The notes under the pieces were generated by a model that made no database searches, had not been told where the DNA came from, and saw only the letters and a list, made by a program, of their open reading frames with translations. Of a stretch of 64,000 nt of DNA, positions 1 through 12,206 are shown in pieces. A program made the translations under genes and the position numbers. The stretch covers positions 46,660,501 to 46,724,500 of the forward strand of contig CP136890.1 in NCBI GenBank assembly GCA_034359265.1, read 5' to 3'. The number at the start of each line of letters is the position of its first letter. Within the stretch, counting starts at the first letter, position 1. Origin of the DNA: Canna indica (lineage: Eukaryota > Streptophyta > Magnoliopsida > Zingiberales > Cannaceae).

Positions 1-4
1 TGTG

Positions 5-1412
5 ATGGGAGAAGTTGTTAATCGAGTTATTTTTGACCGACTAATGCAAAGAATTACACGCTTTTTCGAACAGAATGCTGAAAGAAGCCTACTGATTGAA
101 TTTTCGGGTATCGACTCGAAAATACCAGAAATCTGAGTCCCGGGCGACTCCAGATCATTCACTGTTATGGGAGAAGTTGTTAATCGAGTTATTTTTGACC
201 GACTAATGCAAAGAATTACACGTTTTTCGAACACGATGCTGAACGAAGCCTACTGATTGAACTTTCGGGTATCGACTCGAAACGACCAGAAATGTCCCGG
301 GCGACTCCAGAACATTCACTGTGATGGGAGAAGTTGTTAATCGAGTTATTTTTGACCGACTAATGCAAAGAATTACACGCTTTTCGAACAGAATGCTGAA
401 CGAAGCATACTGATTGAATTTTCGGGTATCGACTCGAAAATACCAGAAATCTGAGTCCCGGGCGACTCCAGATCATTCACTGTTATGGGAGAAGTTGTTA
501 ATCGAGTTATTTTTGACCGACTAATGCAAAGAATTACACGTTTTTCGAACACGATGCTGAACGAAGCCTACTGATTGAACTTTCGGGTATCGACTCGAAA
601 CGACCAGAAATGTCCCGGGCGACTCCAGAACATTCACTGTGATGGGAGAAGTTGTTAATCGAGTTATTTTTGACCGACTAATGCAAAGAATTACACGCTT
701 TTCGAACAGAATGCTGAACGAAGCATACTGATTGAATTTTCGGGTATCGACTCGAAAATACCAGAAATCTGAGTCCCGGGCGACTCCAGAACATTCACTG
801 TGATGGGAGAAGTTGTTAATCGAGTTATTTTTGACCGACTAATGCAAAGAATTACACGCTTTTCGAACAGAATGCTGAACGAAGTATACTGATTGAACTT
901 TCGGGTATCGACACGAAACAACCAGAAATCTGAGTCTCGGGCGACTCCAGATCATTCACTGTGATGGGAGAAGTTGTTAATCGAGTTATTTTTGACCGAC
1001 TAATGCAAAGAATTACACGCTTTTCGAACAGAATGCTGAACGAAGCATACTGATTGAACTTTCGGGTATCGACACGAAACGACCAGAAATCTGAGTCCCG
1101 GGCGACTCCAGATCATTCACTGTGGTGGGAGAAGTTGTTAATCGAGTTATTTTTGACAGACTAATGCAAAGAATTGCAAGATTTTTCGAATAGAATCTTG
1201 AACTTTCGGGTATCGATTCGAAACGACCAAAAATCTGAGTCCCGGGCAACTCCAGATCATTCACTGTGATGGGAGAAGTTGTTAATCGAGTTATTTTTGA
1301 CAGACTAATGCAAAGAATTGCAAGATTTTTCGAATAGAATCTTGAACTTTCGGGTATCGACTCGAAACGACCAGAAATCTGTGTCCCGGGCTACTCCAGA
1401 TCATTCACTGTG
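5..1412. repeat. Nine-monomer variant of the 1247-bp HOR (1408 bp)
   Basis: Order A1-B-A3-B-A3-A4-A5-C1-C2, starting at 5, 167, 324, 485, 642, 803, 964, 1125 and 1269. It equals the canonical eight-monomer unit plus one extra 161-bp A monomer. The A4 copy has GAAACAACC, a private change. Bases 1-4 are the tail of the preceding, unseen monomer. Confidence 0.85.
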
Positions 1413-3107
1413 ATGGGAGAAGTTGTTAATCGAGTTATTTTTGACCGACTAATGCAAAGAATTACACGCTTTTTCGAACAGAATGCTGAAAGAAGCCTAC
1501 TGATTGAATTTTCGGGTATCGACTCGAAAATACCAGAAATCTGAGTCCCGGGCGACTCCAGATCATTCACTGTTATGGGAGAAGTTGTTAATCGAGTTAT
1601 TTTTGACCGACTAATGCAAAGAATTACACGTTTTTCGAACAGGATGCTGAACGAAGCCTACTGATTGAACTTTCGGGTATCGACTCGAAACGACCAGAAA
1701 TTTCCCGGGCGACTCCAGAACATTCACTGTGATGGGAGAAGTTGTTAATCGAGTTATTTTTGACCGACTAATGCAAAGAATTACACGCTTTTCGAACAGA
1801 ATGCTGAACGAAGTATACTGATTGAACTTTCGGGTATCGACACGAAACGACCAGAAATTTGAGTCTCGGGCGACTCCAGATCATTCACTGTGATGGGAGA
1901 AGTTGTTAATCGAGTTATTTTTGACCGACTAATGCAAAGAATTACACGCTTTTCGAACAGAATGCTGAACGAAGCATACTGATTGAACTTTCGGGTATCG
2001 ACACGAAACGACCAGAAATCTGAGTCCCGGGCGACTCCAGATCATTCACTGTGATGGGAGAAGTTGTTAATCGAGTTATTTTTGACAGACTAATGCAAAG
2101 AATTGCAAGATTTTCGAATAGAATCTTGAACTTTCGGGTATCGACTCGAAACGACCAAAAATCTGAGTCCCGGGCGACTCCAGATCATTCACTGTGATGG
2201 GAGAAGTTGTTAATCGAGTTATTTTTGACAGACTAATGCAAAGAATTGCAAGATTTTTCGAATAGAATCTTGAACTTTCGGGTATCGACTCGAAACGACC
2301 AGAAATCTGAGTCCCGGGCGACTCCAGATCATTCACTGTTATGGGAGAAGTTGTTAATCGAGTTATTTTTGACCGACTAATGCAAAGAATTACACGCTTT
2401 TCGAACAGAATGCTGAACGAAGCATACGGATTGAATTTTCGGGTATCGACTCGAAAATACCAGAAATCTGAGTCCCGGGCGACTCCAGATCATTCACTGT
2501 TATGGGAGAAGTTGTTAATCGAGTTATTTTTGACCGACTAATGCAAAGAATTACACGCTTTTCGAATAGGATGCTGAACGAAGCCTACTGATTGAACTTT
2601 CGGGTATCGACTCGAAACGACCAGAAATGTCCCGGGCGACTCCAGAACATTCACTGTGATGGGAGAAGTTGTTAATCGAGTTATTTTTGACCGACTAATG
2701 CAAAGAATTACATGCTTTTCGAACAGAATGCTGAACGAAGCATACTGATTGAACTTTCGGGTATCGACACGAAACGACCTGAAATCTGAGTCCCGGGCGA
2801 CTCCAGATCTTTCACTGTGATAGGAGAAGTTGTTAATCGAGTTATTTTTGACAGACTAATGCAAAGAATTGCAAGATTTTTCGGATAGAATCTTGAACAT
2901 TCGGGTATCGACTCGAAACGACCAAAAATCTGAGTCCCGGGCGACTCCAGATCATTCACTGTGATGGGAGAAGTTGTTAATCGAGTTATTTTTGACAGAC
3001 TAATGCAAAGAATTGCAAGATTTTTCGAATAGAATCTTGAACTTTCGGGTATCGACTCGAAACGACCAGAAATCTGAGTCCCGGGCTACTCCAGATCATT
3101 CACTGTG
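1413..3107. repeat. Rearranged 11-monomer block (1695 bp)
   Basis: Order A1-Bt-A4-A5-C3-C'-A3-Bb-A5-C4-C2. It combines the start of the 1247-bp HOR (A1, B) with the A4-A5-C3-C' run typical of the 1071/1533-bp HORs, then an A5-C4-C2 module. Its segment from 1893 onward recurs 10,010 bp downstream, from 11903. Confidence 0.83.
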
Positions 3108-4354
3108 ATGGGAGAAGTTGTTAATCGAGTTATTTTTGACCGACTAATGCAAAGAATTACACGCTTTTTCGAACAGAATGCTGAAAGAAGCCTACTGATT
3201 GAATTTTCGGGTATCGACTCGAAAATACTAGAAATCTGAGTCCCGGGCGACTCCAGATCATTCACTGTTATGGGAGAAGTTGTTAATCGAGTTATTTTTG
3301 ACCGACTAATGCAAAGAATTACACGTTTTTCGAACACGATGCTGAACGAAGCCTACTGATTGAACTTTCGGGTATCGACTCGAAACGACCAGAAATGTCC
3401 CGGGCGACTCCAGAACATTCACTGTGATGGGAGAAGTTGTTAATCGAGTTATTTTTGACCGACTAATGCAAAGAATTACACGCTTTTCGAACAGAATGCT
3501 GAACGAAGCATACTGATTGAATTTTCGGGTATCGACTCGAAAATACCAGAAATCTGAGTCCCGGGCGACTCCAGATCATTCACTGTTATGGGAGAAGTTG
3601 TTAATCGAGTTATTTTTGACCGACTAATGCAAAGAATTACACGCTTTTCGAATAGGATGCTGAACGAAGCCTACTGATTGAACTTTCGGGTATCGACTCG
3701 AAACGACCAGAAATGTCCCGGGCGACTCCAGAACATTCACTGTGATGGGAGAAGTTTTTAATCGAGTTATTTTTGACCGACTAATGCAAAGAATTACACG
3801 CTTTTCGAACAGAATGCTGAACGAAGTATACTGATTGAACTTTCGGGTATCGACACGAAACGACCAGAAATCTGAGTCTCGGGCGACTCCAGATCATTCA
3901 CTGTGATGGGAGAAGTTGTTAATCGAGTTATTTTTGACCGACTAATGCAAAGAATTACACGCTTTTCGAACAGAATGCTGAACGAAGCATACTGATTGAA
4001 CTTTCGGGTATCGACACGAAACGACCAGAAATCTGAGTCCCGGGCGACTCCAGATCATTCACTGTGGTGGGAGAAGTTGTTAATCGAGTTATTTTTGACA
4101 GACTAATGCAAAGAATTGCAAGATTTTTCGAATAGAATCTTGAACTTTCGGGTATCGATTCGAAACGACCAAAAATCTGAGTCGCGGGCGACTCCAGATC
4201 ATTCACTGTGATGGGAGAAGTTGTTAATCGAGTTATTTTTGACAGACTAATGCAAAGAATTGCAAGATTTTTCGAATAGAATCTTGAACTTTCGGGTATC
4301 GACTCGAAACGACCAGAAATCTGTGTCCCGGGCTACTCCAGATCATTCACTGTG
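3108..4354. repeat. Canonical eight-monomer HOR, copy at 3.1 kb (1247 bp)
   Basis: A1 (3108), B (3270), A3 (3427), Bb (3588), A4 (3745), A5 (3906), C1 (4067), C2 (4211). Lengths 162+157+161+157+161+161+144+144 sum to 1247. The C1 copy has CTGAGTCGCGGG, a private change that breaks CCCGGG. Confidence 0.9.
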
Positions 4355-4516
4355 ATGGGAGAAGTTGTTAATCGAGTTATTTTTGACCGACTAATGCAAA
4401 GAATTACACGCTTTTTCGAACAGAATGCTGAAAGAAGCCTACTGATTGAATTTTCGGGTATCGACTCGAAAATACCAGAAATCTGAGTCCCGGGCGACTC
4501 CAGATCATTCACTGTT
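4355..4516. repeat. Representative monomer A1 (162 bp)
   Basis: A-class head (GACCGAC then TTACACG) followed by a five-T run (GCTTTTTCGAAC), the marker GCTGAAAGAAGCC, then TCGAAAATACC and CTGAGTCCCGGG. It ends TCACTGTT, so the next unit starts TATGGG. The five-T run makes A1 one base longer than the other A monomers, which have four T. A1 opens the 1247-bp HOR and persists into domain 2 (48706, 49978, 51874, 53146). Confidence 0.9.
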
Positions 4517-4673
4517 ATGGGAGAAGTTGTTAATCGAGTTATTTTTGACCGACTAATGCAAAGAATTACACGTTTTTCGAACAGGATGCTGAACGAAGCC
4601 TACTGATTGAACTTTCGGGTATCGACTCGAAACGACCAGAAATGTCCCGGGCGACTCCAGAACATTCACTGTG
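4517..4673. repeat. Representative monomer B (157 bp, CTGA deletion)
   Basis: An A-class head with GAACAGGATGCTG. The tail reads GAAATGTCCCGGG where A and C monomers read GAAATCTGAGTCCCGGG, a 4-bp loss of CTGA. The end is CCAGAACATTC rather than CCAGATCATTC. Bb copies carry CGAATAGGATG. Bt copies carry GAAATTTCCCGGG, a later G-to-T change. B is the only common class whose length is well away from 144 or 161-162. Confidence 0.9.
4639..4651. other. CTGA deletion site defining B monomers (example)
   Basis: GAAATGTCCCGGG replaces GAAATCTGAGTCCCGGG. The same 4-bp loss is seen on three backbones: ordinary B (157 bp, A-type head), an A1 head (158 bp, at 5735) and a C monomer (140 bp, at 18393). It is usually linked to GAACATTC at the monomer end. 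Confidence 0.85.
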
Positions 4674-4834
4674 ATGGGAGAAGTTGTTAATCGAGTTATT
4701 TTTGACCGACTAATGCAAAGAATTACACGCTTTTCGAACAGAATGCTGAACGAAGCATACTGATTGAATTTTCGGGTATCGACTCGAAAATACCAGAAAT
4801 CTGAGTCCCGGGCGACTCCAGATCATTCACTGTT
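4674..4834. repeat. Representative monomer A3 (161 bp)
   Basis: A-class head, four-T run (GCTTTTCGAACAG), GAAGCATACTG, TTGAATTTTCGGG, TCGAAAATACC and a GATCATTCACTGTT end. It shares the AAAATACC marker with A1, which suggests common descent or conversion between the two. It usually sits between two B monomers in the 1247-bp unit and follows C' in the 1071-bp unit. Confidence 0.88.
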
Positions 4835-6371
4835 ATGGGAGAAGTTGTTAATCGAGTTATTTTTGACCGACTAATGCAAAGAATTACACGCTTTTTCGAA
4901 CAGAATGCTGAACGAAGCCTACTGATTGAACTTTCGGGTATCGACTCGAAACGACCAGAAATCTGAGTCCCGGGCGACTCCAGATCATTCACTGTGATGG
5001 GAGAAGTTGTTAATCGAGTTATTTTTGACAGACTAATGCAAAGAATTGCAAGATTTTTCGGATAGAATCTTGAACATTCGGGTATCGACTCGAAACGACC
5101 AAAAATCTGAGTCCCGGGCGACTCCAGATCATTCACTGTGATGGGAGAAGTTGTTAATCGAGTTATTTTTGACAGACTAATGCAAAGAATTGCAAGATTT
5201 TTCGAATAGAATCTTGAACTTTCGGGTATCGACTCGAAACGACCAGAAATCTGAGTCCCGGGCGACTCCAGATCATTCACTGTTATGGGAGAAGTTGTTA
5301 ATCGAGTTATTTTTGACCGACTAATGCAAAGAATTACACGCTTTTTCGAACAGAATGCTGAACGAAGCCTACTGATTGAACTTTCGGGTATCGATTCGAA
5401 ACGACCAGAAATCTGAGTCCCGGGCGACTCCAGATCATTCACTGTGATGGGAGAAGTTGTTAATCGAGTTATTTTTGACAGACTAATGCAAAGAATTGCA
5501 AGATTTTTCGGACAGAATCTTGAACATTCGGGTATCGACTCGAAACGACCAAAAATCTGAGTCCCGGGCGACTCCAGATCATTCACTGTGATGGGAGAAG
5601 TTGTTAATCGAGTTATTTTTGACAGACTAATGCAAAGAATTGCAAGATTTTTCGAATAGAATCTTGAACTTTCGGGTATCGACTCGAAACGACCAGAAAT
5701 CTGAGTCCCGGGCTACTCCAGATCATTCACTGTGATGGGAGAAGTTGTTAATCGAGTTATTTTTGACCGACTAATGCAAAGAATTACACGCTTTTTCGAA
5801 CAGAATGCTGAAAGAAGCCTACTGATTGAATTTTCGGGTATCGACTCGAAACGACCAGAAATGTCCCGGGCGACTCCAGAACATTCACTGTGATGGGAGA
5901 AGTTGTTAATCGAGTTATTTTTGACCGACTAATGCAAAGAATTACACGCTTTTCAAACAGAATGCTGAACGAAGCATACTGATTGAATTTTCGGGTATCG
6001 ACTCAAAAATACCAGAAATCTGAGTCCCGGGCGACTCCAGATCATTCACTGTTATGGGAGAAGTTGTTAATCGAGTTATTTTTGACCGACTAATGCAAAG
6101 AATTACACGCTTTTCGAACAGGATGCTGAACGAAGCCTACTGATTGAACTTTCGGGTATCGACTCGAAACGACCAGAAATGTCCCGTGCGACTCCAGAAC
6201 ATTCACTGTGATGGGAGAAGTTGTTAATCGAGTTATTTTTGACCGACTAATGCAAAGAATTACACGCTTTTCGAACAGAATGCTGAACGAAGCCTACTGA
6301 TTGAACTTTCGGGTATCGACACGAAACGACCAGAAATCTGAGTCCCGGGCGACTCCAGATCATTCACTGTG

Positions 6372-6515
6372 GTGGGAGAAGTTGTTAATCGAGTTATTTT
6401 TGACAGACTAATGCAAAGAATTGCAAGATTTTTCGAATAGAATCTTGAACTTTCGGGTATCGACTCGAAACGACCAGAAATCTGTGTCCCGGGCTACTCC
6501 AGATCATTCACTGTG
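6372..6515. other. C1/C2 chimeric monomer at the 2161-bp duplication joint
   Basis: Begins GGTGGG like C1 but ends CTGTGTCCCGGGCTAC like C2. In the 1247-bp HOR these are two successive monomers (for example 4067 and 4211), so one 144-bp register was lost here. It lies exactly at the joint between the two 2161-bp copies, as expected for unequal exchange between C1 and C2. Confidence 0.83.
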
Positions 6516-8532
6516 ATGGGAGAAGTTGTTAATCGAGTTATTTTTGACCGACTAATGCAAAGAATTACACGCTTTTTCGAACAGAATGCTGAAAGAAGCC
6601 TACTGATTGAATTTTCGGGTATCGACTCGAAAATACCAGAAATCTGAGTCCCGGGCGACTCCAGATCATTCACTGTTATGGGAGAAGTTGTTAATCGAGT
6701 TATTTTTGACCGACTAATGCAAAGAATTACACGTTTTTCGAACAGGATGCTGAACGAAGCCTACTGATTGAACTTTCGGGTATCGACTCGAAACGACCAG
6801 AAATGTCCCGGGCGACTCCAGAACATTCACTGTGATGGGAGAAGTTGTTAATCGAGTTATTTTTGACCGACTAATGCAAAGAATTACACGCTTTTCGAAC
6901 AGAATGCTGAACGAAGCATACTGATTGAATTTTCGGGTATCGACTCGAAAATACCAGAAATCTGAGTCCCGGGCGACTCCAGATCATTCACTGTTATGGG
7001 AGAAGTTGTTAATCGAGTTATTTTTGACCGACTAATGCAAAGAATTACACGCTTTTTCGAACAGAATGCTGAACGAAGCCTACTGATTGAACTTTCGGGT
7101 ATCGACTCGAAACGACCAGAAATCTGAGTCCCGGGCGACTCCAGATCATTCACTGTGATGGGAGAAGTTGTTAATCGAGTTATTTTTGACAGACTAATGC
7201 AAAGAATTGCAAGATTTTTCGGATAGAATCTTGAACATTCGGGTATCGACTCGAAACGACCAAAAATCTGAGTCCCGGGCGACTCCAGATCATTCACTGT
7301 GATGGGAGAAGTTGTTAATCGAGTTATTTTTGACAGACTAATGCAAAGAATTGCAAGATTTTTCGAATAGAATCTTGAACTTTCGGGTATCGACTCGAAA
7401 CGACCAGAAATCTGAGTCCCGGGCGACTCCAGATCATTCACTGTTATGGGAGAAGTTGTTAATCGAGTTATTTTTGACCGACTAATGCAAAGAATTACAC
7501 GCTTTTTCGAACAGAATGCTGAACGAAGCCTACTGATTGAACTTTCGGGTATCGATTCGAAACGACCAGAAATCTGAGTCCCGGGCGACTCCAGATCATT
7601 CACTGTGATGGGAGAAGTTGTTAATCGAGTTATTTTTGACAGACTAATGCAAAGAATTGCAAGATTTTTCGGATAGAATCTTGAACATTCGGGTATCGAC
7701 TCGAAACGACCAAAAATCTGAGTCCCGGGCGACTCCAGATCATTCACTGTGATGGGAGAAGTTGTTAATCGAGTTATTTTTGACAGACTAATGCAAAGAA
7801 TTGCAAGATTTTTCGAATAGAATCTTGAACTTTCGGGTATCGACTCGAAACGACCAGAAATCTGAGTCCCGGGCTACTCCAGATCATTCACTGTGATGGG
7901 AGAAGTTGTTAATCGAGTTATTTTTGACCGACTAATGCAAAGAATTACACGCTTTTTCGAACAGAATGCTGAAAGAAGCCTACTGATTGAATTTTCGGGT
8001 ATCGACTCGAAACGACCAGAAATGTCCCGGGCGACTCCAGAACATTCACTGTGATGGGAGAAGTTGTTAATCGAGTTATTTTTGACCGACTAATGCAAAG
8101 AATTACACGCTTTTCAAACAGAATGCTGAACGAAGCATACTGATTGAATTTTCGGGTATCGACTCAAAAATACCAGAAATCTGAGTCCCGGGCGACTCCA
8201 GATCATTCACTGTTATGGGAGAAGTTGTTAATCGAGTTATTTTTGACCGACTAATGCAAAGAATTACACGCTTTTCGAACAGGATGCTGAACGAAGCCTA
8301 CTGATTGAACTTTCGGGTATCGACTCGAAACGACCAGAAATGTCCCGTGCGACTCCAGAACATTCACTGTGATGGGAGAAGTTGTTAATCGAGTTATTTT
8401 TGACCGACTAATGCAAAGAATTACACGCTTTTCGAACAGAATGCTGAACGAAGCCTACTGATTGAACTTTCGGGTATCGACACGAAACGACCAGAAATCT
8501 GAGTCTCGGGCGACTCCAGATCATTCACTGTG
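6516..8532. repeat. Tandem duplication, copy 2 (13 monomers, 2017 bp)
   Basis: Repeats the preceding block monomer by monomer at an offset of 2161 bp, including TTTTCAAACAG, GACTCAAAAATACC and TCCCGTGCGAC. It diverges in the monomer at 8372, whose tail is CTCGGG rather than CCCGGG, and the final chimeric C monomer is missing. The near identity by eye suggests a recent event. Confidence 0.9.
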
Positions 8533-11500
8533 ATGGGAGAAGTTGTTAATCGAGTTATTTTTGACCGACTAATGCAAAGAATTACACGCTTTTCGAACAG
8601 AATGCTGAACGAAGCATACTGATTGAACTTTCGGGTATCGACACGAAACGACCAGAAATCTGAGTCCCGGGCGACTCCAGATCATTCACTGTGATGGGAG
8701 AAGTTGTTAATCGAGTTATTTTTGACAGACTAATGCAAAGAATTGCAAGATTTTCGAATAGAATCTTGAACTTTCGGGTATCGACTCGAAACGACCAAGA
8801 ATCTGAGTCCCGGGCGACTCCAGATCATTCACTGTGATGGGAGAAGTTGTTAATCGAGTTATTTTTGACAGACTAATGCAAAGAATTGCAAGATTTTTCG
8901 AATAGAATCTTGAACTTTCGGGTATCGACTCGAAACGACCAGAAATCTGAGTCCCGGACGACTCCAGATCATTCACTGTGATGGGAGAAGTTGTTAATCG
9001 AGTTATTTTTGACCGACTAATGCAAAGAATTACACGCTTTTCGAACAGGATGCTGAACGAAGCCTACTGATTGAACTTTCGGGTATCGACTCGAAACGAC
9101 CAGAAATGTCCCGGGCGACTCCAGAACATTCACTGTGATGGGAGAAGTTGTTAATCGAGTTATTTTTGACCGACTAATGCAAAGAATTACACGCTTTTCG
9201 AACAGAATGCTGAACGAAGCATACTGATTGAACTTTCGGGTATCGACACGAAACGACCAGAAATCTGAGTCCCGGGCGACTCCAGATCATTCATTGTGAT
9301 TGGAGAAGTTGTTAATCGAGTTATTTTTGACAGACTAATGCAAAGAATTGCAAGATTTTTCGGATAGAATCTTGAACATTCGGGTATCGACTTGAAACGA
9401 CCAAAAATCTGAGTCCCGGGCGACTCCAGATCATTCACTGTGATGGGAGAAGTTGTTAATCGAGTTATTTTTGACCGACTAATGCAAAGAATTACACGCT
9501 TTTCGAACAGGATGCTGAACGAAGCCTACTGATTGAACTTTCGGGTATCGACTCGAAACGACCAGAAATTTCCCGGGCGACTCCAGAACATTCACTGTGG
9601 TGGGAGAAGTTGTTAATCGAGTTATTTTTGACCGACTAATGCAAAGAATTACACGCTTTTCGAACAGAATGCTGAACGAAGTATACTGATTGAACTTTCG
9701 GGTATCGACACGAAACGACCAGAAATTTGAGTCTCGGGCGACTCCAGATCATTCACTGTGATGGGAGAAGTTGTTAATCGAGTTATTTTTGACCGACTAA
9801 TGCAAAGAATTACACGCTTTTCGAACAGAATGCTGAACGAAGCATACTGATTGAACTTTCGGGTATCGACACGAAACGACCAGAAATCTGAGTCCCGGGC
9901 GACTCCAGATCATTCACTGTGATGGGAGAAGTTGTTAATCGAGTTATTTTTGACAGACTAATGCAAAGAATTGCAAGATTTTTCGAATAGAATCTTGAAC
10001 TTTCGGGTATCGACTCGAAACGACCAGAAATCTGAGTCCCGGGCGACTCCAGATCATTCACTGTTATGGGAGAAGTTGTTAATCGAGTTATTTTTGACCG
10101 ACTAATGCAAAGAATTACACGCTTTTCGAACAGAATGCTGAACGAAGCATACTGATTGAACTTTCGGGTATCGACACGAAACGACCAGAAATCTGAGTCC
10201 CGGGCGACTCCAGATCATTCACTGTGATGGGAGAAGTTGTTAATCGAGTTATTTTTGACAGACTAATGCAAAGAATTGCAAGATTTTCGAATAGAATCTT
10301 GAACTTTCGGGTATCGACTCGAAACGACCAAAAATCTGAGTCCCGGGCGACTCCAGAACATTCACTGTGATGGGAGAAGTTGTTAATCGAGTTATTTTTG
10401 ACCGACTAATGCAAAGAATTACACGCTTTTCGAACAGAATGCTGAACGAAGCATACTGATTGAACTTTCGGGTATCGACACGAAACGACCAGAAATCTGA
10501 GTCCCGGGCGACTCCAGATCATTCACTGTGATGGGAGAAGTTGTTAATCGAGTTATTTTTGACAGACTAATGCAAAGAATTGCAAGATTTTCGAATAGAA
10601 TCTTGAACTTTCGGGTATCGACTCGAAACGACCAAGAATCTGAGTCCCGGGCGACTCCAGATCATTCACTGTGATGGGAGAAGTTGTTAATCGAGTTATT
10701 TTTGACAGACTAATGCAAAGAATTGCAAGATTTTTCGAATAGAATCTTGAACTTTCGGGTATCGACTCGAAACGACCAGAAATCTGAGTCCCGGACGACT
10801 CCAGATCATTCACTGTGATGGGAGAAGTTGTTAATCGAGTTATTTTTGACCGACTAATGCAAAGAATTACACGCTTTTCGAACAGGATGCTGAACGAAGC
10901 CTACTGATTGAACTTTCGGGTATCGACTCGAAACGACCAGAAATGTCCCGGGCGACTCCAGAACATTCACTGTGATGGGAGAAGTTGTTAATCGAGTTAT
11001 TTTTGACCGACTAATGCAAAGAATTACACGCTTTTCGAACAGAATGCTGAACGAAGCATACTGATTGAACTTTCGGGTATCGACACGAAACGACCAGAAA
11101 TCTGAGTCCCGGGCGACTCCAGATCATTCATTGTGATTGGAGAAGTTGTTAATCGAGTTATTTTTGACAGACTAATGCAAAGAATTGCAAGATTTTTCGG
11201 ATAGAATCTTGAACATTCGGGTATCGACTTGAAACGACCAAAAATCTGAGTCCCGGGCGACTCCAGATCATTCACTGTGATGGGAGAAGTTGTTAATCGA
11301 GTTATTTTTGACCGACTAATGCAAAGAATTACACGCTTTTCGAACAGGATGCTGAACGAAGCCTACTGATTGAACTTTCGGGTATCGACTCGAAACGACC
11401 AGAAATTTCCCGGGCGACTCCAGAACATTCACTGTGGTGGGAGAAGTTGTTAATCGAGTTATTTTTGACCGACTAATGCAAAGAATTACACGCTTTTCGA

Positions 11501-12206
11501 ACAGAATGCTGAACGAAGTATACTGATTGAACTTTCGGGTATCGACACGAAACGACCAGAAATTTGAGTCTCGGGCGACTCCAGATCATTCACTGTGATG
11601 GGAGAAGTTGTTAATCGAGTTATTTTTGACCGACTAATGCAAAGAATTACACGCTTTTCGAACAGAATGCTGAACGAAGCATACTGATTGAACTTTCGGG
11701 TATCGACACGAAACGACCAGAAATCTGAGTCCCGGGCGACTCCAGATCATTCACTGTGATGGGAGAAGTTGTTAATCGAGTTATTTTTGACAGACTAATG
11801 CAAAGAATTGCAAGATTTTTCGAATAGAATCTTGAACTTTCGGGTATCGACTCGAAACGACCAGAAATCTGAGTCCCGGGCGACTCCAGATCATTCACTG
11901 TTATGGGAGAAGTTGTTAATCGAGTTATTTTTGACCGACTAATGCAAAGAATTACACGCTTTTCGAACAGAATGCTGAACGAAGCATACTGATTGAACTT
12001 TCGGGTATCGACACGAAACGACCAGAAATCTGAGTCCCGGGCGACTCCAGATCATTCACTGTGATGGGAGAAGTTGTTAATCGAGTTATTTTTGACAGAC
12101 TAATGCAAAGAATTGCAAGATTTTCGAATAGAATCTTGAACTTTCGGGTATCGACTCGAAACGACCAAAAATCTGAGTCCCGGGCGACTCCAGATCATTC
12201 ACTGTG
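8533..12206. repeat. Two tandem copies of a 12-monomer HOR (1837 bp each)
   Basis: Copy 1 starts at 8533, copy 2 at 10370. Order A5-C3-C'-B-A5-C4-Bt-A4-A5-C'-A5-C3. Shared private markers include GACCAAGAATC (about 8800 and 10637), TCATTGTGATTGG (about 9291 and 11128) and a GTGGTGGG start on the A4 monomer (9600 and 11437). That GTGGTGGG start is otherwise typical of C1. Confidence 0.9.

Larger units (their letters stand above)
4355..6515. repeat. Tandem duplication, copy 1 (14 monomers, 2161 bp)
   Basis: Order A1-B-A3-A1'-C4-C'-A1'-C4-C2-A1/B chimera-A3-B-A5-C1/C2 chimera. It contains a nested 450-bp trimer, A1'-C4-C, at 4835 and again at 5285. Private markers TTTTCAAACAG (about 5952), GACTCAAAAATACC and TCCCGTGCGAC (about 6181) are repeated 2161 bp later. 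Confidence 0.9.

Noticed and set aside
2341..2541. Short plus-strand frames starting in ATGGGAGAAG or ATGATGGG (also near 17653 and 41425)
   Set aside because: They begin in the ordinary monomer head and arise from single-base variants (CATACGG at 2425, a C3 of 143 bp). There is no independent support for coding.
5285..6515. Array interpreted as a bacterial repeat-protein gene
   Set aside because: The frame is broken every few hundred bases by 161-, 157- and 143-bp monomers throughout domain 1. There are no ribosome binding sites, and all similarity is uniform at the DNA level.
4723..7747. Two 287-codon minus-strand open frames (4723-5586 and 6884-7747)
   Set aside because: They are runs of C4/C/A1' monomers whose lengths are multiples of three. 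The translated repeat is simply the satellite; the starts are GTG (plus-strand CAC), and no promoter, splice or coding signature is seen.
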